Shown here: in pieces, positions 8,629 to 16,847 of the stretch | How the letters are laid out: every line of letters starts with the position of its first letter | How positions within the stretch are numbered: position 1 is the first letter of the stretch | The notes under the pieces: model-generated | What the model was told of the DNA's origin: nothing | Databases searched by the model: none | What the model saw: the letters and a program-made list of their open reading frames with translations, nothing else | NCBI GenBank assembly: GCA_023957375.1 | Contig: JAMLHB010000002.1 | Coordinates: forward strand, 124,001-188,000 | Length of the DNA stretch: 64,000 bases | Direction: 5' to 3' | Source of the DNA: Flavobacteriales bacterium | GTDB taxonomy: Bacteria; Bacteroidota; Bacteroidia; Flavobacteriales_F; PHOS-HE28 | Translations under genes and position numbers: made by a program

Positions 8629-11463
8629 TCAAGATATGGCCCAGTGCATCGTGAACACCTCCTCCTCCATCACCCGTTGCTCCAGCTTCCCTTCTATGCC
8701 CGCGATCAGTTCATCGCGGCGGCGGTCGATGGCGTCCTGCGCCTCGAAGAGCGCACGGCGCTTGGCGTTGCGCTGTTGCTCCAGTTCGCGCATGGCCTTT
8801 TGGTAGCGCAGCTTTTCATCCAAGGTGAGCGAGGCGGCGGCGGTGCGGCGCGTGTCCTTGATCTGCTTGTCGATCTCCTTGATGTCGCGTTCCAAGGCCA
8901 CCTTCTGGTCGTCGGCCCAGCCATCGAGCTTGGTGGCTTCGGCCTCGTAGTAGCTCAGGTTGCGTTGGGCCACTTCGCGTTGCACGGCTTCTTTGGCTTT
9001 CTCCAGTTCCGCGGTGAGCAAGGCGCGCTCGTATGGTGCAGTGGTTTCCTTGGCTGCGGCGTCCAAGCGGAAGAACTCCTTCAGCACGTCCGGTGGCAGC
9101 ACTTCGCCCACGGCGGTGTGGCCGGCCAGCAGCAGGTGGTCCTCGGCGGTGTCCATGCTTTCGATGGTCACGCGGCGCAAGGTCAAGAGGCCGCTTTGGC
9201 CGGTGTAGGGTTTGAGCACGCTCACGTTGCCCGCGTGCCCGGAGAGGTCGAAGACCACGTGGGCCATGGGCGTGGCGCGGTCGCGGGCGCGTTGCACCAC
9301 GGTTTCCGCCAACGGCGTGCCCATGCGGTAATCGTGAGCGGTGGGGGCTAATTGCGGCAGTTCGTATTCGCCCAAGGGCACCTCCAGGCCAAAAGGCTTG
9401 ATGTGCAGGGTGAAGCGGCGTTCATCGGTGAAGGTGGCGAAGGCGGCGAGCTCGTGGCTGCTGAGTCGCATCAGCATTTTCTGGTAGCGGTCCAGGCTGG
9501 CCTCGGTGCGGCTGCCGTTGAGCATGAGCTTCTCGCGCACCTCGTCGTCGAAGTGTTCAATGAGCTGCTGGCGGGTGCGCTTCATGTCCTCGTCGATCTG
9601 GAACTGGAATTCCAACTGCAGGTCGTCGAAGGATTTCCTGATCTCCTCCTTGGTGCGGCATTTCTGGTAGATGTCCGCGATACGGCGCTCGATGTCCACG
9701 CCATTCTCCAGCGCGCCAAGCACCTCGTCACTGGCGCCGAACACGCCGTTGAAGAGCTTGAACTTCTCGCTGAGCAGTTCGAACACGCGCTCGTCGGCAG
9801 CGTTGGCCCGGTTCACGAAGTTGAGCACCACCACATCGTGCTGCTGTCCGTAGCGGTGGCAGCGGCCGATGCGTTGCTCGATCCGCTGCGGGTTCCAGGG
9901 CAGGTCGTAGTTGATGACGAGTGAGCAGAACTGGAGGTTGATGCCCTCGGCGGCGGCTTCGGTGGCGATTATGATGGTACCCTGCTCGCGGAAATAATCC
10001 ACCAAGGCGCTGCGCATGTCCACCGTGCGGCTGCCGGTGATGCGGTCCGAGCCTTTGTTGGCGGCAACCCACTCCGTGTAGATGCGTTTGCTCCGCTCGT
10101 CGGTGTTGCTGCCGTTGAAGAGCAGGAGGCCGTCCCTGAATGCCGTTTTTGAAAGCAGCTCCAGCAGGTATTCCTGTGTGCGGCGGCTTTCGGTGAAAAT
10201 GATGGCCTTTCGGCTTCCGCCCAGCCGTTCCGTTTCCTTGAAGGCGCGGTCCAGCGCCTTCAGCAGGGCATTGCCTTTGGCGTTGTGTTCCACGGAAATG
10301 GCCAGGTCGCGGAAGGAGCGGAGGTCGTGGAGTTCCGCTTCAATGAAGGCACGGTCCGCTTCGGTGGCCGCTTCCTCATCCTCGGGCCATTCCTCCGCAC
10401 TTTCATCCAGTGCCTCGAAGTCCTCGTCCAGCGATTCGCCGAGATCCTGCAACTCCAAGGATCGCAGGATGCCTTCCAACCGGGCGATGAGCTTTTCCAA
10501 CGCACCGGCAATGGCGAAGGTGGAGGAGGCCAGCAGTTTGCGCAACACCATGGTGATGAGCGCGCGCTGGCCCTTGGGCAAGGCGGCGAGGTGCTCGCGT
10601 TGCAGGTAGGCGCCCACCAGGTCGTACAGCCGTTCTTCCTTTTCGGAGGTGACGAAGTCCTCCACCAGCGGATGCCGCGCGGTGAACTTCACGTTGAGCA
10701 CTTGGCGGCGGAGTGTGCGGTGGCACACGGGCGTAAGGCGGGCCTTGAGGCTGTTGTACACGTCCTCCTCCTTCACCGAGGCGAATTGTTCGCGAAAGCT
10801 TTTATCGTCGTTGAAGACCTGCTCGTCAATGAAGCTCACCAGGCCATAGAGTTCCATCAGGGAGTTTTGCAAGGGCGTGGCGGTGAGCAGCACCTTGTCA
10901 CAGCCCGAGAGAGCGTTCTTGAGCTTGTTGGCGGTCTTGTTGTCGGGCTTCCACACGTTGCGCAGGCGGTGCGCTTCGTCAATGACCACCAGGTCCCAGG
11001 GCACATCCCGCACGTGGGCCTCCTTGCTTGCGGCGAACTGGTATGAGCAGATCACGATCTCCGGCAGCTCGAAGGGATTGGCCTTCCCTGTTTTGACCAT
11101 TGCGTTGAAGCTCTTGGCCTCGAGGATGTGGCAGGGGAGGAAGAACTTCTCGCTCATCTCCTGGTGCCATTGTTTGCGCAGGTTCGCCGGGGTGATGATG
11201 AGGATGCGCCGCTTGCGTTCCGCCCAGCGTTGGCTGATGAGCAGGCCGGCCTCGATGGTCTTTCCAAGCCCCACTTCATCCGCCAGCAACGCCCCTTTGC
11301 TCAATGGGGACTTGAACGCGAACAAGGCGGCCTCCACCTGGTGCGGGTTCAAGTGTACGCGTGCATCCACCAAGGCTGCCGCGAATTTCTCCACGCTGTC
11401 ACTGGGCCATCGGCGCGTGAGTTCGTATGCGTAGTATTTGGCGTGGTAGGGGGTGAGGGACAT
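8629..11463 (-). CDS. SNF2/HepA-type DEAD/DEAH helicase, first gene of the defence-like operon
   Basis: The 944-residue protein has a Walker A in LLADEVGLGKTIEAG, DEAH in LVVIDEAHRLRN, motif III LTATPLQNSL and the C-terminal motifs TEAAAEGINLQFC and RIEQRIGRCHRYGQ. All are typical of SNF2-family translocases. An acidic insert (about residues 350-390) and a long coiled-coil tail (about 800-930) follow the usual plan of phage-defence SNF2 proteins such as DrmD. The ATG at 11463 is preferred over upstream starts because family similarity begins at SLTPYHAKYYAYEL. Its stop overlaps the next gene region. No PLD or DUF1998 partner is present, so this is not a complete DISARM locus. Confidence 0.88.
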   Translation of the reverse strand: MSLTPYHAKYYAYELTRRWPSDSVEKFAAALVDARVHLNPHQVEAALFAFKSPLSKGALLADEVGLGKTIEAGLLISQRWAERKRRILIITPANLRKQWHQEMSEKFFLPCHILEAKSFNAMVKTGKANPFELPEIVICSYQFAASKEAHVRDVPWDLVVIDEAHRLRNVWKPDNKTANKLKNALSGCDKVLLTATPLQNSLMELYGLVSFIDEQVFNDDKSFREQFASVKEEDVYNSLKARLTPVCHRTLRRQVLNVKFTARHPLVEDFVTSEKEERLYDLVGAYLQREHLAALPKGQRALITMVLRKLLASSTFAIAGALEKLIARLEGILRSLELQDLGESLDEDFEALDESAEEWPEDEEAATEADRAFIEAELHDLRSFRDLAISVEHNAKGNALLKALDRAFKETERLGGSRKAIIFTESRRTQEYLLELLSKTAFRDGLLLFNGSNTDERSKRIYTEWVAANKGSDRITGSRTVDMRSALVDYFREQGTIIIATEAAAEGINLQFCSLVINYDLPWNPQRIEQRIGRCHRYGQQHDVVVLNFVNRANAADERVFELLSEKFKLFNGVFGASDEVLGALENGVDIERRIADIYQKCRTKEEIRKSFDDLQLEFQFQIDEDMKRTRQQLIEHFDDEVREKLMLNGSRTEASLDRYQKMLMRLSSHELAAFATFTDERRFTLHIKPFGLEVPLGEYELPQLAPTAHDYRMGTPLAETVVQRARDRATPMAHVVFDLSGHAGNVSVLKPYTGQSGLLTLRRVTIESMDTAEDHLLLAGHTAVGEVLPPDVLKEFFRLDAAAKETTAPYERALLTAELEKAKEAVQREVAQRNLSYYEAEATKLDGWADDQKVALERDIKEIDKQIKDTRRTAAASLTLDEKLRYQKAMRELEQQRNAKRRALFEAQDAIDRRRDELIAGIEGKLEQRVMEEEVFTMHWAIS

Positions 11464-11799
11464 GGATGTTGAACAAGGCCGCACAAAATACCCCGTGAGC
11501 ATGGAATAGAGGGAAGTATTATTCCATAACAGGCCACACGCAGTCCATGATCGCTTCCTTATCCACGGATCCCGTCTCGACACAAAACGCCTCAGGACAT
11601 AGGGTCCGTACCCACACATTTCGTCCGACCTTCGCATCACGTCCCCCATGAGCTCCCTCCCCCTCCCAAACGCAAAGCACACCGCCCCTTCCCCGGCGAA
11701 ACCGAGATCAGCTAGCTAGCTCCACGCGCTGACAGCGGGAATGAGGGGAAGAAGTGGCTAAGCGCCATTGAACAAGATCGATCCTGAACGCCAAAATCG
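11464..11799. other. Divergent intergenic region between the operon and 11800
   Basis: No gene is seen in these 336 bases. On the minus strand TATTTTG at 11484-11490, about 20 bases before the helicase ATG, is a weak match to the Bacteroidota -7 box and is the likely operon promoter. The stretch also holds one copy of a repeat that recurs at 13675. Confidence 0.4.
11648..11712 (+). repeat. Copy 1 of a 65-base repeat also found at 13675-13740
   Basis: The segment beginning ATGAGCTCCCTCCCC and ending in CCTTCCCCGGCGAAACCGAG plus ATCAGC is nearly identical to the 5' region of the small gene at 13752. Here it is cut off by TAGCTAGC. The two copies bracket 11800-13378, which suggests that the segment between them was inserted or duplicated. 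Confidence 0.6.
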
Positions 11800-12708
11800 A
11801 TGGAAGAACAAGACAAGCTGGAAGCGTGGATCGACGGGATCATCGCGATCGATGGCCTGAGGGGTCCCGATGCGGTGGATGCGAAGCTGGATGCCCTTGG
11901 CTATGTAGTGGACCGACTGAAGCGCTTACGCAAGGCCAAGGGACCCTCCTTTTCTTTCGAGCAGTACGTCCATGTGCAGCACGACGTGATCGACAACGTG
12001 CTCTTCCTGGTCCCATCGAATGTTCGCGAGGAGTTGGGCAAGGGGTTCTCGCCGGTGCAATTGCAGGTACCCTTGCTGCTCTTCCTGCTGATCCATCACC
12101 GCGACCGGCACAACGTGCTCGACATCATTGACCTGTTCACCGGGCGGCTCGCCAACCAGTTCAAGGAGGTGGACTACAAGCGCACGGACACCGGGGTGAT
12201 CCGCTGTTACACCAACACCCGTTTCGCGGCCAAACGCTTGCGCGACTATGGCCTGCTCCGCTACACGCACAAAGAGGCGTACAAGACCTGGGAACTGTCG
12301 TTGATCGGCCTTTTGGTGGCCTCGGTCCTCTTCCACGAACGTGCCAAAAATGATGAGCCTTGGCAGATCCCCTCGAAGGAACTGAACACGGTGTCGGGCA
12401 TCAGCCAAGAGATCCTATCCGCCCTCCAGGGCGTGCATGACTACCAAGCATTCGTGGAACGGCTCAGCCGGATCTGCAAACCCCGCGCGGACCTCTTCAG
12501 CACCTTCGGGCCTGCATTGGAGCGGGCGTACAAGCTATTGCAGGGCTACGTTCAAGCGCTGGGGTCCAAAGACCTCAAGGAGGCCGAACGCCGGAAGCTC
12601 GGTCCGCGCTTCATCAAGCAACTGGAGCAAGAGGGCATTGACGACAAGTTTCATGAGGAATTCTCGCAATGCATGCAATTGGACGAGCTGGTCCGGGGGA
12701 AATTCTGA
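11800..12708 (+). CDS. Uncharacterised 302-residue protein
   Basis: I do not recognise this protein. It is soluble, mostly alpha-helical by composition and without signal peptide. It contains a helix-turn-helix-like middle section (NTRFAAKRLRDYGLLRYTHK, about residues 136-155) that resembles a winged helix used to read DNA, followed by TWELSLIGLLVASVLF. It is transcribed away from the defence-like operon and directly precedes a PIN toxin pair, so a regulatory role for this locus is possible but not shown. Confidence 0.7.
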   Translation: MEEQDKLEAWIDGIIAIDGLRGPDAVDAKLDALGYVVDRLKRLRKAKGPSFSFEQYVHVQHDVIDNVLFLVPSNVREELGKGFSPVQLQVPLLLFLLIHHRDRHNVLDIIDLFTGRLANQFKEVDYKRTDTGVIRCYTNTRFAAKRLRDYGLLRYTHKEAYKTWELSLIGLLVASVLFHERAKNDEPWQIPSKELNTVSGISQEILSALQGVHDYQAFVERLSRICKPRADLFSTFGPALERAYKLLQGYVQALGSKDLKEAERRKLGPRFIKQLEQEGIDDKFHEEFSQCMQLDELVRGKF

Positions 12709-12813
12709 ACGATGCTTGAAAACCGTCCTCTCGCAGTTCACTGTTCCGGCAGCACCACCGGTCCGGCGGCTTCGGGAGTGGCAACCAGTGAAAGCGGAGT
12801 CTGCGGCGCAGCC

Positions 12814-12821
12814 TATCTTTG
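12814..12821 (+). promoter_or_regulatory. TAnnTTTG promoter box of the PIN pair
   Basis: TATCTTTG matches the Bacteroidota -7 box and ends 16 bases before the ATG at 12838. It decides in favour of that start over the ATG at 12712. Confidence 0.6.
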
Positions 12822-12837
12822 GGTCAAAGCCAAGAGC

Positions 12838-13017
12838 ATGGTAGCGGTATTGAAACGCAACAGCCCGAAGGGTCGATTGAGCGCCGTATTGAAGCGCATG
12901 GCCCGCACAAAGCAACCGGCGTTGAAGCGCAATGGCCTGGGCCAGTTCGTGGGGGCGATCCACTTCGAAGGGGACCCGGTGAAAGTGCAAAAGGAAATGC
13001 GCCGTGAGAAGCGATAG
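12838..13017 (+). CDS. Probable antitoxin of the following PIN toxin
   Basis: The 59-residue basic protein ends in LGQFVGAIHFEGDPVKVQKE, a small strand-helix tail of the kind that antitoxins use to hold PIN toxins. Its N-terminal half contains three related VLKRN/VLKRM/ALKRN words, caused by short repeats in the DNA. The start is chosen from the promoter box at 12814; an ATG at 12712 would give 101 residues. It overlaps the toxin start by 14 bases, the usual arrangement of VapBC-like pairs. Confidence 0.6.
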   Translation: MVAVLKRNSPKGRLSAVLKRMARTKQPALKRNGLGQFVGAIHFEGDPVKVQKEMRREKR

Positions 13018-13378
13018 CGTCGTGCTGGATACCAACATCGTGGTGTACCTCTTCAATGGGGACCAGCGATTGGCCGATCAGTTGGAGGAGGTGCGCCTGT
13101 TCATTTCGGCGATGTCCCGGATCGAATTGTACAGTTGGCGGAAGGCGGCCGGTGCAGAGATCGCCTTGCTGGACAAATTCATGCAACGATGCACGCTGGT
13201 GGAGATCGACCGTGAAGTGCAGGATGCGGCGATCGCCTTGCGCCGTGCGCACAAGCTCACCGTGGCTGATGCCATCGTGGCCGCCTCCGCTCAGGTAAAA
13301 GGCATACCGCTGTTCACCGCTGACGGGGACTTCAAGCGCCTTGGCAGCGAACTGCGCGTGGTCATTTACGAGCGGTAA
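13004..13378 (+). CDS. PIN-domain ribonuclease toxin (VapC-like)
   Basis: The 124-residue protein carries the acidic metal-binding residues of PIN ribonucleases: VLDTNIVVY (D9), MSRIELYSW (E), VADAIVAASA (D) and the terminal LFTADGDF. Such toxins cut tRNA or other RNA when freed from the antitoxin. The gene overlaps its small upstream partner. It is not closely similar to the PIN toxin at 41340. Confidence 0.88.
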   Translation: MRSDSVVLDTNIVVYLFNGDQRLADQLEEVRLFISAMSRIELYSWRKAAGAEIALLDKFMQRCTLVEIDREVQDAAIALRRAHKLTVADAIVAASAQVKGIPLFTADGDFKRLGSELRVVIYER

Positions 13379-13674
13379 CTACGCGTTGTTGGCGGCGCAC
13401 GAAGGCTTGGGCGAGGGTCAGGACTTTGTGATCCCCCAAACCTTCCGCGGGCGACAACGCTCGCACCCCGCTGCTCATACGCACTGCACGCCGGCACCGC
13501 TGTATCATTGCAATGATGACCATGGTCCCCGAAGAGAACAAGGTGCTGCTGGAGCATATCGCAGCCTTCATGGAAGCGCCGGGCGATGCGGCCGCCGCGA
13601 ACCTGTCGCGAGCGTCCTCGCTCGTGACTTTCTCTCCCTGTTCTCCCCGTTCTCCCCGAACCTTGCAGTATCTG

Positions 13675-13740
13675 CATGAGTTCCCTCCCCCCCAAAACGC
13701 ACCTCCCACCGCCCCTTCCCCGGCGAAACCGAGATCAGCC
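13675..13740 (+). repeat. Copy 2 of the 65-base repeat, at the 5' end of the 13752 gene
   Basis: The segment beginning CATGAGTTCCCTCC and ending CCGAGATCAGC matches 11648-11712 apart from a few changes in the poly-C section. A run of seven C (13687-13693) lies inside it. If the run were six, an ATG at 13676 would read in frame into the downstream gene. The preceding 13379-13674 holds only CTCCC-rich low-complexity sequence and no supported gene. Confidence 0.6.
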
Positions 13741-13751
13741 GCTTCGAGCTG

Positions 13752-13997
13752 ATGCGCGTGTTCAATGGCGACGAAGCCTGGGTGAGTGAACTGGAGGAAA
13801 GCATCTTTTGTACCTGCCCGGCCCAAACCAAGAAGCTCATCCAATACAAGGTGTTCGTCAACGACCTGAACGACCTGGTGATGCGCGGGTTGTGCAGCGG
13901 CTGCCACACCATCGCCGCGCGCTACGTGGAGACGGGAGAGGATCCGGAGAAGGTGGAACGGATCAAGGAGGTGGTGCGGGAGCGGAAGAAGGGGTAA
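13752..13997 (+). CDS. Small cysteine-containing protein of unknown function
   Basis: The 81-residue product contains two cysteine pairs, IFCTCPAQ and GLCSGCHT, which could bind a metal. A charged C-terminus follows (DPEKVERIKEVVRERKKG). The coding frame clearly continues upstream of the ATG as PFPGETEISRFEL, back to about 13710. The true start may thus be the ATG at 13676, with a one-base change in the C7 run putting it out of frame. It directly precedes the copper genes but no functional link is visible. Confidence 0.6.
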   Translation: MRVFNGDEAWVSELEESIFCTCPAQTKKLIQYKVFVNDLNDLVMRGLCSGCHTIAARYVETGEDPEKVERIKEVVRERKKG

Positions 13998-14146
13998 TGG
14001 CGATCGATCATGACCGGTATTTTGTAGCTGCGCTGCACAATTGCAGGGAAGATCTGAAGCCCCACCGATACAAACCTTCCCCATCTTCCTGTAACACCCT
14101 TCGCCTGCCTGCGCCGGATCTTTGCATCGTCAAACACCGAAAGACG

Positions 14147-14386
14147 ATGAACACCACACCCACCGAGATCCTGCGCTTCACCACCACCGGCATCACCTGC
14201 GGGGGCTGCGCCAACAGCGCCACCACCATTCTACAGCGCCTGCCCGGCGTGGTGGCTGTGCGCGTGGATGCCGCCAGCAGCACCGCCGAGGTGGAGGTGG
14301 AACGCGGTGCATTGGGCCTGGAGGAACTGCTCGTCGCGCTGAAGCCTGCCGGCTATGGATTGATCCCTGAAAAGACAAATGCGTGA
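14147..14386 (+). CDS. Heavy-metal-associated (HMA) domain protein, probable copper chaperone
   Basis: The 79-residue protein is a single ferredoxin-like HMA domain with the metal-binding motif GITCGGCA (C-x-x-C near residues 18-21) and the usual GVVAVRVDAASSTAEVEV strand pattern. It probably hands Cu(I) to the P-type ATPase encoded 109 bases downstream. GATCTTTG at 14117-14124 is a plausible promoter box. Confidence 0.85.
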   Translation: MNTTPTEILRFTTTGITCGGCANSATTILQRLPGVVAVRVDAASSTAEVEVERGALGLEELLVALKPAGYGLIPEKTNA

Positions 14387-14495
14387 AAAGGTGAAGAAGT
14401 GAGGAAGGGAAAGTAGCCCGCTCTCATCCTTTTCACTTCTTCACCTCCGCACTTCCTCACCTCTTCACTTCTTCACCTCTTCACCTCCTCACACC
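14387..14495. repeat. Low-complexity inverted repeat of GTGAAGA/CTTCACC words
   Basis: The left part (14387-14410) is made of GTGAAAAGG, GTGAAGAAGTGAGGAAG words. The right part (14425-14490) holds their reverse complements several times over (CTTCACCTC, CTTCCTCACC). The stretch between the chaperone and copA can therefore fold into a long imperfect hairpin. It resembles in style the repeat found inside copA. Confidence 0.6.
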
Positions 14496-16814
14496 ATGAC
14501 CCAGATCAAACAAACCTTCCCCGTCACCGGCATGACCTGCGCCAGTTGCGTGCTGCACGTGGAGAAGGCGCTGAAGGCGGAACCGGGCGTGGAGGCCGTG
14601 AGCGTGAACCTGGCCACCAACACCGCGCAGGTGAGCTGGCAGGAAGGCCGCACCGACAGCCAGCACCTGCAGCAGGCCGTGCGCAACGCGAGCTACGACC
14701 TGCTGGTGAGCGATGAAGGCGACGCCGTGGCCGAGGCGGAAAAGATCCAGGCCGAACGGTTGCACGGCTTGAAGCGCAAGCTGATCGCCTCGCTGGTCTT
14801 GAGCATCCCCCTGGTGGTGATCGGTATGTTCTTGATGCACGAGCCTTGGGCGAACCTCACCATGTGGGCCTTGAGCACGCCGGTGGTGCTGCTCTTCGGC
14901 AGGCAGTTCTTCGTCAACGCCTGGAAACAGGCCAAGCACCGCACGGCCAACATGGACACGCTGGTGGCGTTGAGCACCGGCGTGGCCTATCTATTCAGCG
15001 TGTTCAACATGGCCTGGCCGGATTTCTGGACCAGCCGCGGACTGGAGCCGCACGTGTACTTCGAGGCGGCGGGCGTGATCATCACCTTCATCCTGCTGGG
15101 CAAGTTCCTGGAGGAACGCGCCAAGGCCGGCACCAGCAGCGCCATCAAGAAGCTCATGGGCCTGCGTCCCAATACGGTGCTGCGCGAGGCCGCCGACGGC
15201 AGCACGCGCGAGGTGCCCATCGCCGAGATCAACGTGGACGACCTCTTGGTGGTGCGCCCCGGCGAAAGCATCGCGGTGGACGGCGAGGTGGTGGGCGGCG
15301 AGAGCTACGTGGACGAGAGCATGCTCAGCGGCGAACCCGTGCCCGTGGCGAAGACCGCCGGTGCGCCGTTGCTGGCGGGCACCATCAACCAGAAAGGCAG
15401 CTTGCGGATGCGCGCGCAAAAAGTGGGCGCGGCCACGCTGCTGGCGCAGATCGTGCGCACCGTGCAGGAGGCGCAGGGCAGCAAGGCCCCCGTGCAGAAG
15501 CTCGTGGACAAGGTGGCGGCGGTCTTCGTGCCGGTGGTGATGGGCATCGCACTGCTCAGCGCCATCGCCTGGTGGATCTTCGGCGGCGAGCACGCCTTCA
15601 CGCAGGGGCTGCTCGCGCTGGTCACCGTGCTGGTGATCGCCTGCCCCTGCGCGCTGGGCTTGGCCACGCCCACGGCCATCATGGCCGGCATGGGCAAGGG
15701 CGCCGAGAACGGCATCCTCATCAAGGACGCCGAAAGCCTGGAGCGCGCCCGCCACATCACGGCGATCGTGCTGGACAAGACCGGCACCATCACCGAAGGC
15801 AAGCCCGAGGTGCAGGAGGCCATCGGCCTGGACGATGCCGAAGCCGCAGCAGCATTGCACGCCATCGAATCAAGATCGGAGCATCCGTTGGCGGAGGCGG
15901 TGGTGCGGTACTTGAATGCGAGTGAATGGCGAATAGTGAATGGTGAACGGACAACATCGCTCGGCACCATTCACCAATCGCCCACCACCATTCACCATTC
16001 ACCAACCACCATTCACCATTCACCAACCACCATTCACCATTCACCCATCACCGCCTTCGAATCCCTCACCGGCAAAGGCGCCACCGCCACCATCGCCGGC
16101 ACTACCTGGCTCGTGGGCAACCGCCGCCTGCTGGAGGAGCACGGCATCTCCATCACCGGCGCATGGCGCGAACACGAGAAACGCTGGCAGGAACACGCCC
16201 ACACCGTGATCTGGCTCGCCGACGGCAGCAACATCCGCGCGGCCTTGGCCATCGCAGACCGCATCAAGCCCACCGCCGCCGAGGCCATCGCCCGCCTGAA
16301 GAAGGCCGGCATCAAGGTGTACATGCAGACCGGCGATGCGCGCCGCACTGCGCAGGCCGTGGCCCAGGCCGTGGGCATCGACGACTTCCGCAGCGAGGTG
16401 CTGCCCAAGGACAAGCGCGCCTTCGTGGAGGGCCTTCAACAGCAAGGCCAGGTGGTGGCCATGGTGGGCGACGGCATCAACGACAGCGAGGCCCTCGCCA
16501 AGGCCGACGTGAGCATCGCCATGGGCAAAGGCAGCGACATCGCCATGGACGTGGCCCGCATGACGCTCATCAGCACCGACCTCAACGCCATCCCGCGCGC
16601 CATCACCCTCTCGCGCAAGACCGTCAACCTCATCCGCCAGAACCTCTTCTGGGCCTTCATCTACAACATCATCGGCATCCCCATCGCCGCCGGGGTGCTC
16701 TACCCGTTCAACGGTTTTCTTCTGGATCCGATGATCGCGGGAGCGGCCATGGCCTTGAGCAGCGTGAGCGTGGTGAGCAACAGCTTGCGGTTGAGGTGGG
16801 CGGGGTTGGAGTGA
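14496..16814 (+). CDS. copA: Cu(+)-exporting P1B-type ATPase
   Basis: The 772-residue membrane pump has one N-terminal HMA domain (GMTCASC, cysteines 15 and 18) and eight expected membrane segments. The transmembrane metal motif is CPC (383-385). The phosphorylation site DKTGT is at 427-431, the SEHPLAEA nucleotide-binding histidine at about 463 and GDGIND at 658-663. These define a Cu(I) exporter of the inner membrane. An oddity is an in-frame insert of about 45 residues after SEHPLAEAVVRYL. It contains repeated TIHHSPT units and lies in a surface loop of the nucleotide-binding domain. It follows the HMA gene and is probably co-transcribed with it. Confidence 0.95.
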   Translation: MTQIKQTFPVTGMTCASCVLHVEKALKAEPGVEAVSVNLATNTAQVSWQEGRTDSQHLQQAVRNASYDLLVSDEGDAVAEAEKIQAERLHGLKRKLIASLVLSIPLVVIGMFLMHEPWANLTMWALSTPVVLLFGRQFFVNAWKQAKHRTANMDTLVALSTGVAYLFSVFNMAWPDFWTSRGLEPHVYFEAAGVIITFILLGKFLEERAKAGTSSAIKKLMGLRPNTVLREAADGSTREVPIAEINVDDLLVVRPGESIAVDGEVVGGESYVDESMLSGEPVPVAKTAGAPLLAGTINQKGSLRMRAQKVGAATLLAQIVRTVQEAQGSKAPVQKLVDKVAAVFVPVVMGIALLSAIAWWIFGGEHAFTQGLLALVTVLVIACPCALGLATPTAIMAGMGKGAENGILIKDAESLERARHITAIVLDKTGTITEGKPEVQEAIGLDDAEAAAALHAIESRSEHPLAEAVVRYLNASEWRIVNGERTTSLGTIHQSPTTIHHSPTTIHHSPTTIHHSPITAFESLTGKGATATIAGTTWLVGNRRLLEEHGISITGAWREHEKRWQEHAHTVIWLADGSNIRAALAIADRIKPTAAEAIARLKKAGIKVYMQTGDARRTAQAVAQAVGIDDFRSEVLPKDKRAFVEGLQQQGQVVAMVGDGINDSEALAKADVSIAMGKGSDIAMDVARMTLISTDLNAIPRAITLSRKTVNLIRQNLFWAFIYNIIGIPIAAGVLYPFNGFLLDPMIAGAAMALSSVSVVSNSLRLRWAGLE
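15984..16046 (+). repeat. Three 21-base tandem repeats inside copA
   Basis: The unit ACCACCATTCACCATTCACC plus one base is repeated three times and preceded by a degenerate unit from 15964. It encodes the TIHHSPT repeats at residues 497-517. The sequence just upstream (15923-15955) carries the reverse complement, such as GAATGGTGAACGG, so the whole insert can form a hairpin. Confidence 0.85.
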
Positions 16815-16847
16815 GGGGGGCAGTACATTTCCCGGAACGCCCCTCAC
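16811..16847. terminator. Possible bidirectional terminator between copA and the KilA-N gene
   Basis: GTGAGGGG (16811-16818) and CCCCTCAC (16840-16847) form an eight-base stem that includes both stop codons of these convergent genes. No long T run follows. Confidence 0.4.

Noticed and set aside
354..11463. Naming the operon DISARM, BREX or a type III restriction system
   Set aside because: The DUF1998 and PLD proteins of DISARM, the PglZ and BrxC proteins of BREX and a Res subunit are all absent, so only single proteins are family-like.
13513..13675. Short open frame before the cysteine-rich gene
   Set aside because: After about 33 plausible residues it runs into CTCCC-rich low-complexity DNA and overlaps the repeat copy, so there is not enough support for a gene.
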